Below, piece by piece: positions 45,640 through 57,172 of a DNA stretch of 64,000 bases; position 1 is the first letter of the stretch, and each line of letters opens with the position of its first letter. The DNA is from Piliocolobus tephrosceles (taxonomy: Eukaryota > Chordata > Mammalia > Primates > Cercopithecidae). Under the pieces are notes generated by a model. It ran no database searches, was not told the origin of the DNA, and saw only the letters and a program-made list of their open reading frames with translations. Both the position numbers and the translations under genes were made by a program. The stretch spans positions 64,000,952 through 64,064,951 of the forward strand of contig NC_045441.1 in assembly GCF_002776525.5 (NCBI RefSeq), in the 5' to 3' direction.

Positions 45640-47885
45640 GTTTCCACCAGCCAGAGTGAAGAGACCTCATTGAACATACGAACATTCACAAGAAAGCCCT
45701 TGGGTCACACCTTAATAGTGAGACTAAACTGCCCTAGAATAAAAGCTACACCAGGACCACCTTCAAAAAGCTTAAAAACATGGCCTGTAATAATCAAGAC
45801 TGTCATGAAAAGATTCTACACACTTTAAATAAACTTGCTGAAAAATCACTCAAAAACATAAAAATTTAAATATTTGTCATCCAATCAAAAATTACCAAAC
45901 ATGTAAGGAAGCAGAAAATTTAACCACTATACAGGAAAAAATCCAACCAATATAAACAGATCCAAGAAAGACAGTGATGAAAGAATATACAAAGAATAAT
46001 TCTAAACAAGCTTTTATAAATATAAATAGGATATTTTTAAGAATATAAAGAAAAACATAAATCTAGCAAAGAGGGAAATAGAAAACATAAAAATAATCAA
46101 AGGAAACTGTTGGAGATAAAAAATACAATATCTGAAATAAGAATTTCATGGGTTATGATTAACAGCACATCAGACACTTCAGGAAAAATGATCAACGATA
46201 ATATACAACGACAGAAACTATGCATCCTGGAGTACAGAGAATAGCACACTGAAAAATGATAAACAGGTTCAGTGACTTCTAAAGAATGCCAAATACATAT
46301 ATATGTATAAAATATATTAACATATTCACAAAGTGATAGAAGAGAGACAGGAAAGAAAGTGAAAAAAAAAAGTTTAAGATATAATGGCTGAAAATTTTTC
46401 CAAATTTGGTAAAATTTTGAATTCATATATACAAGAAACTCAATGTATCCCAAGCAGGAAGAACTCAAAGTCAATCACAGCAAGTCAAATTTCTGAAAAA
46501 TAATGATAAAGAAAAAAATTCTAAAAACCAGACAGAACTAAAGGATTCAATATTTTAAAAAGAATATCTCTAAGTATTGTCATAAATCTTGTGTCAGAAA
46601 CAATTTTAACACAAAAAACAATGTAATGATATCCCACAGCTGAAAGAAAAGAATGTCTATCTAGAACTCTAAATCCAGTTTTAAAGAAACAGTCTTTAAA
46701 AAACAAAAGGCAAAATAAAGACATTTTTGACAAGTAGGAGTGAAAAGAATTTATCAGCCGCAAACATGCACTCAAGCAAGTAGTTAAGGGCATTCTTCTG
46801 GCAAAAGGAAAATGATCACAGTGAAAACTTGGTTCTACTCAAAGGAGTGAATAAAGCTTAAAATAGTATGTAGGAAAACATTTTTAAATCTGTTTTAATT
46901 TCTCTAAATAGTAATTGACAGTATAAAGCAAAAATAATTCAATGTATTATGGGGTTTAAACACTTAGAAATATAATTCAATACATCTATTCCAACCACTG
47001 ATAGATCATGTAGGCAGAATATGAATAAGGACATAGAAAATGTGAACACTATCAACCACCCTAATCTAATTAATATTTATAGACCACCTTACCTAAGAAT
47101 GACAGAACATATATCTTTTTGTTACATATCTGTGATATACATCTGTATGTTTATATATTTATATATAACACACTCAAAAAAGAATAAATCTAAGTATTAT
47201 CATAGTTTTTTTGTCAGAAATAATTCAACACATCAAAATGAAATTAAAAATCAATGTGAGAAATATGTCTAAAAAATTCTCAAAATTTAGAAATTAATAC
47301 GTTTTACCAACCAATGTGTGAAAAAGGAAAAAAAGATGAGAAATTTAGAAAATCTTTTGAACTGAATGAAAATTCTTTTAAAAGGTCAAAATTTGGGGGA
47401 ATGCAGCTAAAATAGTGTGTAAAGGGAAATCTGAGAATTAAATGTTTTTATTAGAAAAGAAGATGTGTAATCAGTGGCCTAAACTCCTACCTTAAGAAGT
47501 CAGAAAATGAAAAGCAAATTAAGTAGAAAGGAATCAGAAATAAGGAAATAATAAAGTGTAAACCAGTAAAATATATAACTGAAAATAGAGAAAAATCAAT
47601 GAAACCAAAGCTGGTTCAATAAAAAGATTAATAAAATTTATAAACTATAACATAGACTTATTTAGAAAAAAGACAGAAACAAATTGCCAATATTAGAGAA
47701 AAAGGGAGAGATTTTAAGCTAAGAAAATAACTTTATGAAAAGCTATATTCCAACAAATTTGAATGTATACATGACATGGTCAAATTCCTTAAAATATTCA
47801 AATTACAATAACTGACCCAAGAAGAAAGAGAAAATCTGTGTAGAATTATCAGTTTAACAAAACTGAATTCCATAATCAAAAGTTT
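45640..47885 (+). mobile_element. L1M (ancient LINE-1): 5' region, ORF1 and start of ORF2
   Basis: A 5' region with AATAAAAGCTACACCAGGACC is followed by ORF1-like sequence (GAGATAAAAAATACAATATC, GATTAACAGCACATCAGACAC) and then ORF2 from about 47000 (ATAGATCATGTAGGCAGAAT, CTAATTAATATTTATAGACC, GAGAAAAATCAATGAAACCAAAGC, ACTGACCCAAGAAGAAAGAG). All frames are destroyed, with internal deletions in ORF2. The ORF2 thread stops at about 47880 and reappears at 50944, so a later element split it. Confidence 0.75.
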
Positions 47886-47990
47886 TTCATTCCACTTCTG
47901 CACATATGGAGTAGAAGAAGTACTTTTTCCTACTATTCCCACTAAGTACAACTAAACAGTCAGGACATTTATATATAAAACTAGCATAAG

Positions 47991-48301
47991 GGGCCGGGCA
48001 CAGTGGCTCAAGCCTGTAATCCCAGCACTTTGGGAGGCCGAGACGGGCGGATCACGAGGTCAGGAGTTCGAGACCATCCTGGCTAACACGGTGAAACCCC
48101 AAACCCCATCTCTACTAAAAAATACAAAAAGCTAGCCGGGCGAGGTGGCTGGTGCCTGTAGTCCCAGCTACTCGGGAGGCTGAGGCAGGAGAATGACATA
48201 AACCCGGGAGGCGGAGCTTGCAGTGAGCTGAGATCCAGCCACTACACTCCAGCCCAGGTGACAGAGCGAGACTCCGTCTCAAAAAAAAAAAAAAAAAAAA
48301 A
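47991..48301 (+). mobile_element. Young AluY of Old World monkey type
   Basis: A full-length Alu with a 25-base pure A tail and a perfect 14-bp target-site duplication AAAACTAGCATAAG (47977-47990 and 48302-48315). Relative to human AluY it shows GGCCGAGACGGGCGG, CTAGCCGGGCGAGGTGGC, a CATAAACCCGGGAGG variant and GAGATCCAGCCACT, the pattern I associate with cercopithecid AluY lineages. A 7-base repeat (AAACCCC twice) is private to this copy. It is probably among the youngest insertions here. Confidence 0.85.
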
Positions 48302-50041
48302 AAAACTAGCATAAGATGACTCTGAAAGATGGAGAGAAGAAAGCAGATAAGTTAGAGACCTAGAGACCTCTGATCTTGAAAAAGATTATGTTCCTGAGTT
48401 TTGGGAATTTTTTTTATCCTCTTACATCCCAAACTTAGTATCAAACAAGGCAGCAAGCCAAAAACACCAGCAGGAGCTGATCAACAAGAAGTTTCATCAA
48501 AAGCCAGTTCATGTAACCAAAGAGCAGGAAAGGGACAACCTAGAAATACAGAACATTTTTAGACAATATCTACTCTACTCCACCAAAATACTATGGAAGA
48601 AAAACCCCTGCAAATTCACGCTCACTAACACAGGTCAAATAAAGAATCTAGACTCCTATCACTGCCAGGCTGAAAGGAATCACTTCAACTTACCTGTCAG
48701 AGTGATGTCAAAGAAGGCCAAGGAGAAACCTGGATTTTTATATTCATGAGGTCACAGTGAGGTCTACTCTCACAGTGTCTGTGAAGACCACACAGGGAGT
48801 CTAGACTTCCACACCCACTAGGTCATAAGAAAATACTCTTTTCATTCACCTCCAGGTTAGTGTCAGAAACCTAGTAGAAAGTCGGGACATTCACCGTCAT
48901 TGAGTGTTAATGAGGTCATCTCCCCTGTGGCCTCAGTGGAGGCTGCATGGGGAAAAGTGGCAAAGTCCTCCTATTCTTCTCAGGCAGAGTGGTATTAGCA
49001 AGGCGTAGTGGGGAGTCACTACTCCCACCCTCGGTACCAACTGAGGTCATTTGGGGAAACTGGAATTTCATCTTCCCCTAAAAATAAATGGGCATTATTT
49101 CCTAATTCCCTACCCCTACAAGAGTGGAGTCAGAGGAGGACAGCTGAAACAGAAAATGTATTAAGATAGTTTCATAACATAACACCAAAAATGTCCAGGT
49201 TTCAGTGAAAAATCATGCATCATACTAAGACCCAGAAAAATATCAACCTGCATGAAAATAGACAATCAACAGATGACAGAAATACTAAAATTATCGGACA
49301 AGGATTTGTAAACAGTGATAATAAAAATCCTGTAATGAGCAATTACAAACATAATAAAAACTAATTTTTTAAAAAAGACAAACGATAGAAAAAGTCTCAA
49401 TAGATAAATAGAAGCTATTAAAAAATCAAAAGGAAATTTTAGAGCTGAAAAATACAATCACAAAAATTAAAATTAGCTAGATAGGTTCAACAGCAGAATG
49501 GAGAAAACAGAAGAAAGAATCAGTGGACTAGAAGATAGAACAAAAGAAATGACCCACTCCAAAGAACAAAAAGAAAATTGACTGGCAAAAAATAAACAGA
49601 GCTTCAGGGACCTGTGAGACCATAACAAAAGATCTAACATCCATGTCATTGGAATTTTGGAAGAGAAAGAAGGTGAGGCTGGAAAAATATTAAAATAAAT
49701 AATGGCTAATAAATTTCCAAAAATGTAAATGACAGAAATTCACAGATTCAAGATTCTGAGTGAACCTCAAACAGAAGAAAACCCAGAGAACTCCTCCTAG
49801 AGACATATCATAATAAAAAAGTTCTAAATAACTAAATACAAAGAAAAAAACCTAAAGAGAAAAATTATACATTACCTAAAGGGAAAAAATATATTGTCAA
49901 TTAATTTGTGACAACAATTCAAATGACAGCAGATTTATCATCAGAGACTACAGTGGACAACATTTTTCAAGAGCAGAAAGAAAAAAGTTATCAATACAAA
50001 ATTCCATCCAGTGAAAATACCCTTTAAAAATTAGACGGGTA

Positions 50042-50324
50042 TGGCTCACGCCTGTAATCCCAGCTCTTTGGGAGGCCGAGGGGGGTGGATCACGAGGTCA
50101 GGCGATCGAGACCATCCTGGCTAACACGGTGAAACCCTGTCTCTACTAAAAATACAAAAAAATTAGCCGGGCCTGGTGGCGGGCGCCTGTAGTCCCAGCT
50201 ACTCGGGAGGCTGAGGCAGGAGAATGGCGTGAACTTGGGAGGTGGAGGTTGCAGTGAGCCAAGATCACGCCACTGCACTCCAACCTGGGCGACAGAGCAA
50301 GACTCTGTCTCAAAAAAAAAAAAA
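50042..50324 (+). mobile_element. AluY-like, slightly 5' truncated
   Basis: It starts at TGGCTCACGCC, lacking about 12 bases of the Alu 5' end, and ends in an A run. AAAAATTAGACGGGTA (50026-50041) and AAAAATTAGATGGGTA (50325-50340) flank it. CATCCTGGCTAACACGGTG and GGCGGGCGCCTGTAGTC place it in the Y/Sc group. It lacks the monkey-type changes of the Alu at 47991. Confidence 0.9.
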
Positions 50325-50943
50325 AAAAATTAGATGGGTAATCAAAATCCGATAAAGAGAAATTCTTGCCAGCAGATTTGCCTTAAAGAATGACTAAAGG
50401 AAGTTCTTGAAATATAATGGAAATAATAAAAGATAGAATCTGAGAACATCAGGAAGGAAGAACAACAGAATGAGTAAGAATATAAGTAAATACAACAGAC
50501 TTAACTTCTTGAGTTTTCTAAATTATGTTTCAAAGTTGAAGCAAACATTAGAATGCTGAAGTAGTTCTTAATTTATATAGAGTAAATTTTTAAGATAATT
50601 ATATTATAAGAAGAGGAAGGTTAAAGGCCATAAATGGAGATTAGTCATTGTCATGGCTCAGAATTGAAAGAGGGAAGAGGATAGGGGTGACTATAAAAGC
50701 ATAGTATGAGGGAGATTTTTGTGATGATGGAATAGCTCTGTATATTAATAGCATAAAAACTGCACAGAACTATATACACATTTTGTGGCAATACCAGTTT
50801 CCTGGCATTGTTATTGTATTGTAGTTAGGTAAGATATAATCAATAAGGAAAACTGCTGAAGGTTACACAGAACCTCTCTGGACAATCTTTGCAATCTCTT
50901 GTGAATATATTATTATTTCAAAATAAAAGGTTTTTTTTATGTT

Positions 50944-51043
50944 AAACTTTCCACAAATAAAACTCTAGGTCCAATTGTCTTTATGGTGAATTCTACCACA
51001 TATTTAAAATAAAGAAATGGAGGCATGTTTGGACAACAAAATA
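50944..51043 (+). mobile_element. L1M ORF2 fragment, middle piece of the split element
   Basis: CTCTAGGTCCAATTGTCTTT and GGTGAATTCTACCACATATT correspond to the RT-domain stretch that follows, in intact L1s, the sequence at 47810-47880. It is therefore a short surviving island of the interrupted L1M. Confidence 0.65.
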
Positions 51044-51581
51044 GGTGGAGGCAAGATGACTGATTAGAAAGCTAGGGTCCACGGCACTCACAGAGAGGAA
51101 AGAAAAGGGATGAGTGAATTCAGTACCTTCAACCAAGGTATTCAGGTTCGTGCATAAACAGGCAAGCAGCTGGACCCATGGAGAACAAGAAGAAGCAGGG
51201 AGAGGCAGTGGCCTACCCAGGAGTGGCACGGAATCAAGAGAACCCCCACCCCAGCCAGTGGAGTTGGTAAGTGATCGTGCAACCCTGCCCAGGAAGCCAC
51301 ACTTCCCCTGTGGATCTTTGCAATCTGTGAATCAAGAGATCCCCTTGTGAGCCCAGACCACCAGGGCCTTGGGTCCAATACACAGAGCTGTATGGAGTCT
51401 TGGCAGAGCAGCCACTCAGGCATGCAGAGACCTAGGATTTTACATACTCTGACACTCAGATCCCTGCCAAGATGGAAAATCCATTAAACAGAAAACACCA
51501 CCACCAACAACAACAAAAAACACAAAAACGCCATTCAAATGTCAGCAATTTCAAAAATTGAAGGTAGATAAGCCCATAAAG

Positions 51582-52628
51582 ATGAGAAATAATCAATGAA
51601 AAAAAAGGCTGAAAACTCAAAGAGCCAGAATGACTCTTCTTCTCCAAATGACCACAACACTTCTCCACCAAGGGCACAGAACTGGGCTGAGGCTGAGACG
51701 ATTGTATTGACAGAAAGAGGCTTCAGAAGGTGGGTAATAACAAACTTCGCTAAGCTAAAGGAGTATGTTGTAACCCAATGCAAGAAGCTAAGAATCATGA
51801 TAAAACAATACAGGACCTTAGAGTCAGAAAAGCCACTTTAGAGAGGAACATAACTGAGCTGATGGAGCTGAAAAGCACAACACGAGATCTTCACAATGCA
51901 ATCACAACTATCAATAGCAGAATAGACCAAGTGGGGGAAAGAACCTCAGAGCTTGAAGACTATCTTTCTGAAATAATACAGGCAGATAAGAATAGAGAAA
52001 AAAAGAATGAAAAGGAAAAAAAGAATGAAAACCTCTGAGAATTATGGGTTATGCAAAGAGACCAAACCTATGACAGATTAGGATACCTGAAACAGACAAG
52101 GAAAATGGAACTGAGTTGGAACACATACCTCAGGATATCATTCAGGAGAACTTCCCAACCTAGCATGAGAGGCCAACATTCAAATTCAGGAAATGCAAGG
52201 AACACTAGAAAGATACTTCATGAGAAGATCAACCCCAAGACAAATAATTATCAGATTCTCCACATTGAAATAGAAGATAAAACATTAAGGGCAGTCAGAG
52301 AGAAAGAACAGGTCACCTACAAAAGGAAACCCATCAGACTAACGGTGGACCTCTCAGTGGAAACCCTATAAGCCAGAGGAATTAGGGAGCCAATATTCAA
52401 CATTCTTAAAGAAAATAGTTTTCAACCCAGAATTTTAATCCAGCCAAATTAAGCTTCGTAAGCAAAAGATAAATAAGATCCTTTTCAGACAAGCAAATGC
52501 TGAGGGAATTCATTATCATCAGGCCTGCCTTGTAAGAGCTTCTGAAGGAAGCACTAAATATGGAAAGGAAAAACTGTTACCAGCCACTACAAAAACACAG
52601 TGAAATACAGAAACCAGTGACACTATGA
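51582..52628 (+). pseudogene. L1 ORF1 pseudogene
   Basis: The ancestral start is ATGAGAAATAATCAATGA near 51582, stopped after five codons; a second ATG at 51596 opens a shifted frame. The readable frames are 51596-51841 (SSSPNDHNTSPPRAQNWAEA-type N terminus, ERGFRRWVITNFAKLKEYV), 51778-52038 (coiled coil with LERNITELMELKSTTRDLHN, SRIDQVGERTSELEDYL) and 52051-52371 (RNA-binding domain with RAVREKEQVTYKRKPIRLT). A further broken C-terminal part runs to about 52628. Frame shifts near 51790 and 52040 and a stop at 52370 inactivate it. Confidence 0.9.
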
Positions 52629-52671
52629 AGCAATCACAAACAAGTCTGCATAACAACCAGCTAGCATCATA

Positions 52672-55600
52672 ATGGCAGGGTCAAAGTCACACTTAACAAT
52701 ACTAACCTTAAATATAAATGACCTACATGCCCCCAACTAAAAGACACAGAATAGCAAGCTGGATAAAGAGCCAAGACTCATCAGTATGCTGTCTTCAAGA
52801 GACCCATCTTATGTGCAAAGACACACACAGGCTGAAAATAAAGGAATGGAGGAAAATTTACAAAACAAATGGAAAACAGAAAAAAGCAGGGGTTGCAGTC
52901 CTAGTTTCTGAAAAAAACAGACTTTAAACCAACAAAGATTAAAAAAAAGACAAAGAAGGGCATTACGTAGTGGTAAAGTGTTCAATTTAACAAGAGGGAA
53001 CTATCCTACATATACATGAACCCAATACAGGAGCACCCAGATTCATAAAGCAAGTTCTTAGAGACCTACAAAGAGACCTAGACTTCCACATAGTAATAGT
53101 AGGAGACTTTAACACCCCACTGACAATATTAGACAGATCACCAAGACAAAATTAACAAAGGACCTAAATTCAGTCCTGGATCAAGTGGACCTGATAGATA
53201 TCTACAGAACCCTCTACCCAAAAACAACAGAATATGCATTATTCTCATTACTGCATGGCATTTACTCTAAAATTGATCACATAAGCCAAAGTAAAACATG
53301 CCTCAACAAATGCAAAAGAACTGAAATAACAACAAATAGTCTCTCAGACCACAGCATAATCAAATTAGAACTCAAGATTAAGAAATCCACTCAGAATCAC
53401 ACATCTACATGGAAATTAAACAACCTACTCCTGAATGACTCTTGGTTAAATAATAAAATTAAGGCAGACATCAAGAAATTCTTTGAAACTAATGAGAATA
53501 AAGAGACAGTGTACCAGAATCTCTGGAAAGCAGCTAAATCAGTGTTAAGAGGCAAATTTATAGCACTAAATGTCCACATCAAAAAGCTAGAAAGATCTCA
53601 AGTTAACAACCTAACATTTCAACTGAAAGAACTAGAGAACCAAGACCAAACAAACCCTAAAGCTAACAGAAGACAAGAAGTAAACAAGATCAGAGCCAAA
53701 CTGAAGGAGATAGAAACACAAAAAAACCCTTCAAAAAATCAGTGAATGCAGGAGCTGGCTTTTTGAAAATAACAATAATAACAATAAAATAGATAGATCA
53801 CTAGCCAGACTAATAAAGGAGAAAAGAGAAAAGATTCAAATAAGCACAATCAGAAATAAGGGGAATCTCACCACTGACCCCACAGAAATACAAACAACCA
53901 TCAGAGAATACTATAAACACCTCTCTGCACATAAACTAGAAAATCTAGAAGAAATGGATAAATTCCTAGACACTCACACTCTCTGAAGACTGAAACAGGA
54001 AGAAATTGAATCCCTGAATAGACCAATAACATGTTCTGAAATTGAGGCAGTAGTACATAGCCTACTAACCAAAAAAAAGCCCAGGACCAGATAAAGTCAC
54101 AGTGGAATTCTACCAGAGGTACAAAGAAGAGCTGGTACCATTTCTACTGAAACTATTCCAAAAAATCGAAAAGGAGGGACTCCCTGCTAAATCATTCTAT
54201 GAGGCCAGAATCATCCCGATGCCAAAACCTGGCAGAGGTACAACAAAAAAAGAAAACTTCAGGTCAATAACTTTGATGAACATTGATGCAAAAACGTCAA
54301 TAAAATACTGGCAAACTGAATCCACAGCATATCAAAAAGCTTATACACCACGATCAAGTTGACCTCATCCCTGGGATGCAAGGTTAGTTCCAAGCATACA
54401 AATCAATAAATGTGATTCATCACATAAATAGGGCTAAAGGCAAAAACCATATGATTATTTCAATAAATGCAGAAAAGGCCTTCAATAAAATTAAGGATCC
54501 CTTTATGTTTAAAACTCTCAATAAACTAGGTATTGAAGGAACATACCTCAAAATAATAAGATCCATTACTGACAAGCTCATAGTCAATATCATACTGAAT
54601 GGACAATAGCTGGAAGCATTCCCCTTAAAAATCAACATAAGACAAGGATGCCCTGTCTCATCACTCCTATTCAACATAGTATTGAAAGTTCTGGTCAGGG
54701 AAGAGAAAAGATAAAAATAAAAGATAAAGTGTGTTCAAATAGGAAGTAAGGAAGTCAAATTACCTTTGTTTGCAGATGACATGATCCTATATCTAGAAAA
54801 CCCCAAAAGCTTCTTAAACTGATAAGTAACTTAAGTGAAGTCTCAGGATATAAAATCTATGTGCAAAAATTACTAGCATTTCTATACACCAACAACAGGC
54901 AAGCAGAGAGCAAAATCATGAATGAACTCCCACGCACAATTGCTACAAAAAGAATAAAATACCTAGGAATACAGCTAACAAAGAAAGTGAAGGACCTCTT
55001 CAAGGAGAACTACAAACCACTGCTCAAAGAAATCAGAGGACACAAACAAATGGGAAAACATTCCATGCTCATGGAAAGGAAGAATCAATAGCATTAAAAT
55101 GGCCATATTGCCCAAAGTAACTGATAGATTTAATGCTATGCCCATTAAATTGCCACTGACATTCTTCACAGAATTAGAAAACCCTATTTTAAAATTCATA
55201 TGGAACCAAAAAAGAGCCCAAATAGCTAAGTCAATCCTAAGCAAGAAGAACAAAGCTGGAGGCATCATGCTATCCAACTTCAAACTATACTATAATGCTT
55301 CAGTACCCAAAACACTGGTACTGGTATAAGAACAGACACATAGACCAATGGAACAGAATAGAGAAATCAGAAATGAGACCACACACCTACAACCATCTGA
55401 TCTTCTACAAACCTGACAAAAACAAGCAATGGGGAAAAGTTTCCCTATTTAATAAATGGTGCGAGAGAACTGGCTAGCCATATGCAAAAAATTGAAATTG
55501 GACCCCTTCCTTACACTGTATACAAAAATTAACTCAAGATGGATTAAAGACTTAAATATAAAACCTAAAACTATAAAAACCCTAGAAGAAAATCTAGGCA

Positions 55601-56481
55601 GTACCACTCAGGACAACCATGGGCAAATATTTCATGATGAAAATGCCAAAAGCAATTACGAAGTCAAAATTGACACATGGGATCTAATTAAACTAAAGAG
55701 CTTCTGCACAGCAAAATAAACTATTGTCAGAGTGAACAGGCAACTTACAGAGTGGGAGAAATTTTTTGCAGTGTATCCATCAGACAAAGGTCTAGTATCC
55801 AGCATCTATAAGGAAATTAAACAAGTTTACAAGGAAAAAATAAAACTAAAACTAAAAAGTGAGCAAAGAACATGAACAGACACATTTCAAAAGAAAACAT
55901 ACATACAGTCAACAATCCTTTGGGAAAAAAAAAAAAAAACTCAGTGACACTGATTATTAGAGAAATGCAAATCATAACCACAATGAGATACCATCTCATG
56001 CCAGTCAGAATGGCTATTATGAAAAAGTCAAAAAGTAACAGATGCTGATGAGTTTGTGGAGAAAAGGGAATGGTTAAACACTGTTGGTGTGAGTATAAAT
56101 TAATTCAACCATTGTGGAAGGCAGTGTGGCAATTCCTCAAGACCTAAAGATAGAAATATCACTTGACTCAGCAATATCATTACTGGTTATATACCCAAAG
56201 GAATATAAATCATTCTGTTATAAAGACACATGCACATGTATGTTCACTGCAGCACTATTCACAATAGCAAAGACATGGAATCAACCTAAGTGCCCATCAA
56301 TAATAGACTGGATAAAGAAAATGTGGCACATATATACCATGAAACACTATGCAGCCACTAAAAAGAATAAGACTATGTCCTTTGCAGGGCCATAGATGGA
56401 GCTGGAGGCCTTTATCTTTAGCAAACTAACACAGGAACAGAAAACCAAATACCACATGCTCTCACTTCTAAGTGGGAACTA
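52672..56481 (+). pseudogene. L1 ORF2 pseudogene (endonuclease, RT, C-terminal domain)
   Basis: The start is ATGGCAGGGTCAAAG at 52672. The endonuclease keeps SVCCLQETHLMCKDTHRLKI with the catalytic Glu, and a VGDFNTPL block near 53100 on a shifted frame. The longest frame (53185-53745, 186 codons) spans the end of the endonuclease (SLSDHSIIKLELKIK) and the linker. RT pieces lie at 54102-54362 (MEFYQRYKEELVPFLLKLFQ) and 54412-54609, with the FADDM active-site block near 54770. C-terminal pieces follow at 55099-55329, 55456-55719 and 56114-56395. The reading thread ends at a TAA at 56479. About ten frame breaks or stops exclude function. Confidence 0.9.
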
Positions 56482-56720
56482 AATGATGAAAACACATGGA
56501 CACATAGAGGGGAACAACATACACTGGGGCCTATTGGAGGGTGGAGGATGGGAGAAGGGAGAGGAGAGGGAAAAATAACAGGCATACTAGGCATAATACC
56601 TGGGTGATGTAATAATCAGTACAACAAACCCCCATGACACAAGTTTACCTATGTAACAAACCTCCACATGTAACCCTGAACTTAAAATGAAAGTTAAAAA
56701 AAAAAAGAAAAGAAAAAAAT

Positions 56721-57120
56721 CAGAAAAACACTAGGTGAGTGGCTAAACAAATTGAGATCTGTTTATATGGTGGAATAACACTCAGCAATAACAAGGAATG
56801 AACTACTGATACATGAAATAACATGGATGAATCTCAAAAATGTGGTTAGCATAAGAAGCTAAACACAAAAGACCACATTCTATATAATTTTATTTAGAAA
56901 AGACAAAATTAATCTATACAGACAGAAAGAAGAGTAGTGGTTGTCTAGGGTTTAGGGTGGGCCATTGACTGCAAAGTGGCCCAAGGAAATTTTGGGAACT
57001 GATGAAAATATTCTAGATCTTAATTGTGCTAGAAGTTACATGAGTGTGTAATTTCTTCAGAAGTCTTAGAAATATAATTTTAAGTGGATGCATTTTATTC
57101 AAATTAAATATCATTAAAGA
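56721..57120 (+). mobile_element. L1M 3' end, last piece of the split element
   Basis: GGTGGAATAACACTCAGCAATA, ATGGATGAATCTCAAAAATG, AGTGGTTGTCTAGGGTTTAG and CTTAATTGTGCTAGAAGTTAC give the end of ORF2 and the 3' untranslated region of an old L1M. The orientation and position fit the L1M interrupted at 47885 and 51043. Confidence 0.72.
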
Positions 57121-57140
57121 TGTAAAAGTACATACATATA

Positions 57141-57141
<1 letters not shown>

Positions 57142-57171
<30 letters not shown>

Positions 57172-57172
57172 T
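57142..57172 (+). repeat. (TG)n(TA)n compound microsatellite
   Basis: About six TG units pass into about nine TA units. The tract lies just past the L1M 3' end. Confidence 0.95.

Larger units (their letters stand above)
47886..50943 (+). mobile_element. HAL1/L1M-like element inserted into the older L1M
   Basis: A 5' untranslated region (TTTTTCCTACTATTCCCACT, AAGATGACTCTGAAAGATGGAG, CTGCCAGGCTGAAAGGAATC) and an ORF1 remnant at about 49150-50480 (GGACAAGGATTTGTAAACAG, GGAGAAAACAGAAGAAAGAATC, ATCATCAGAGACTACAGTGG) lead straight to a 3' end without ORF2 (CCTCTCTGGACAATCTTTGC, TTATTATTTCAAAATAAAAG). Absence of ORF2 between ORF1 and the 3' end is the hallmark of HAL1. Two Alus lie inside. The left boundary is uncertain by tens of bases. 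Confidence 0.68.
51044..56720 (+). mobile_element. Near full-length L1 (L1PB or older L1PA)
   Basis: A 5' end GGTGGAGGCAAGATGACTGA is followed by a 5' untranslated region of about 540 bases, unlike the L1PA 5' region at 15617, then ORF1, ORF2 and a 3' untranslated region (AGAGGGGAACAACATACACTG, TTACCTATGTAACAAACCTC) and an A-rich tail. At 5.7 kb it is the most complete L1 in the window, but it has many frame breaks. I could not define a convincing target-site duplication. Confidence 0.9.

Noticed and set aside
46097..46474. 125-residue minus-strand frame rich in Phe, Leu and Ser, resembling a membrane protein
   Set aside because: It is antisense to A-rich L1M ORF1 sequence, so hydrophobic residues arise from T-rich codons.
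53185..53745. 186-codon frame as a possible domesticated gene
   Set aside because: It lies entirely inside L1 ORF2 of a clearly broken element and covers only the end of the endonuclease and the linker. There is no sign of its own promoter or selection.
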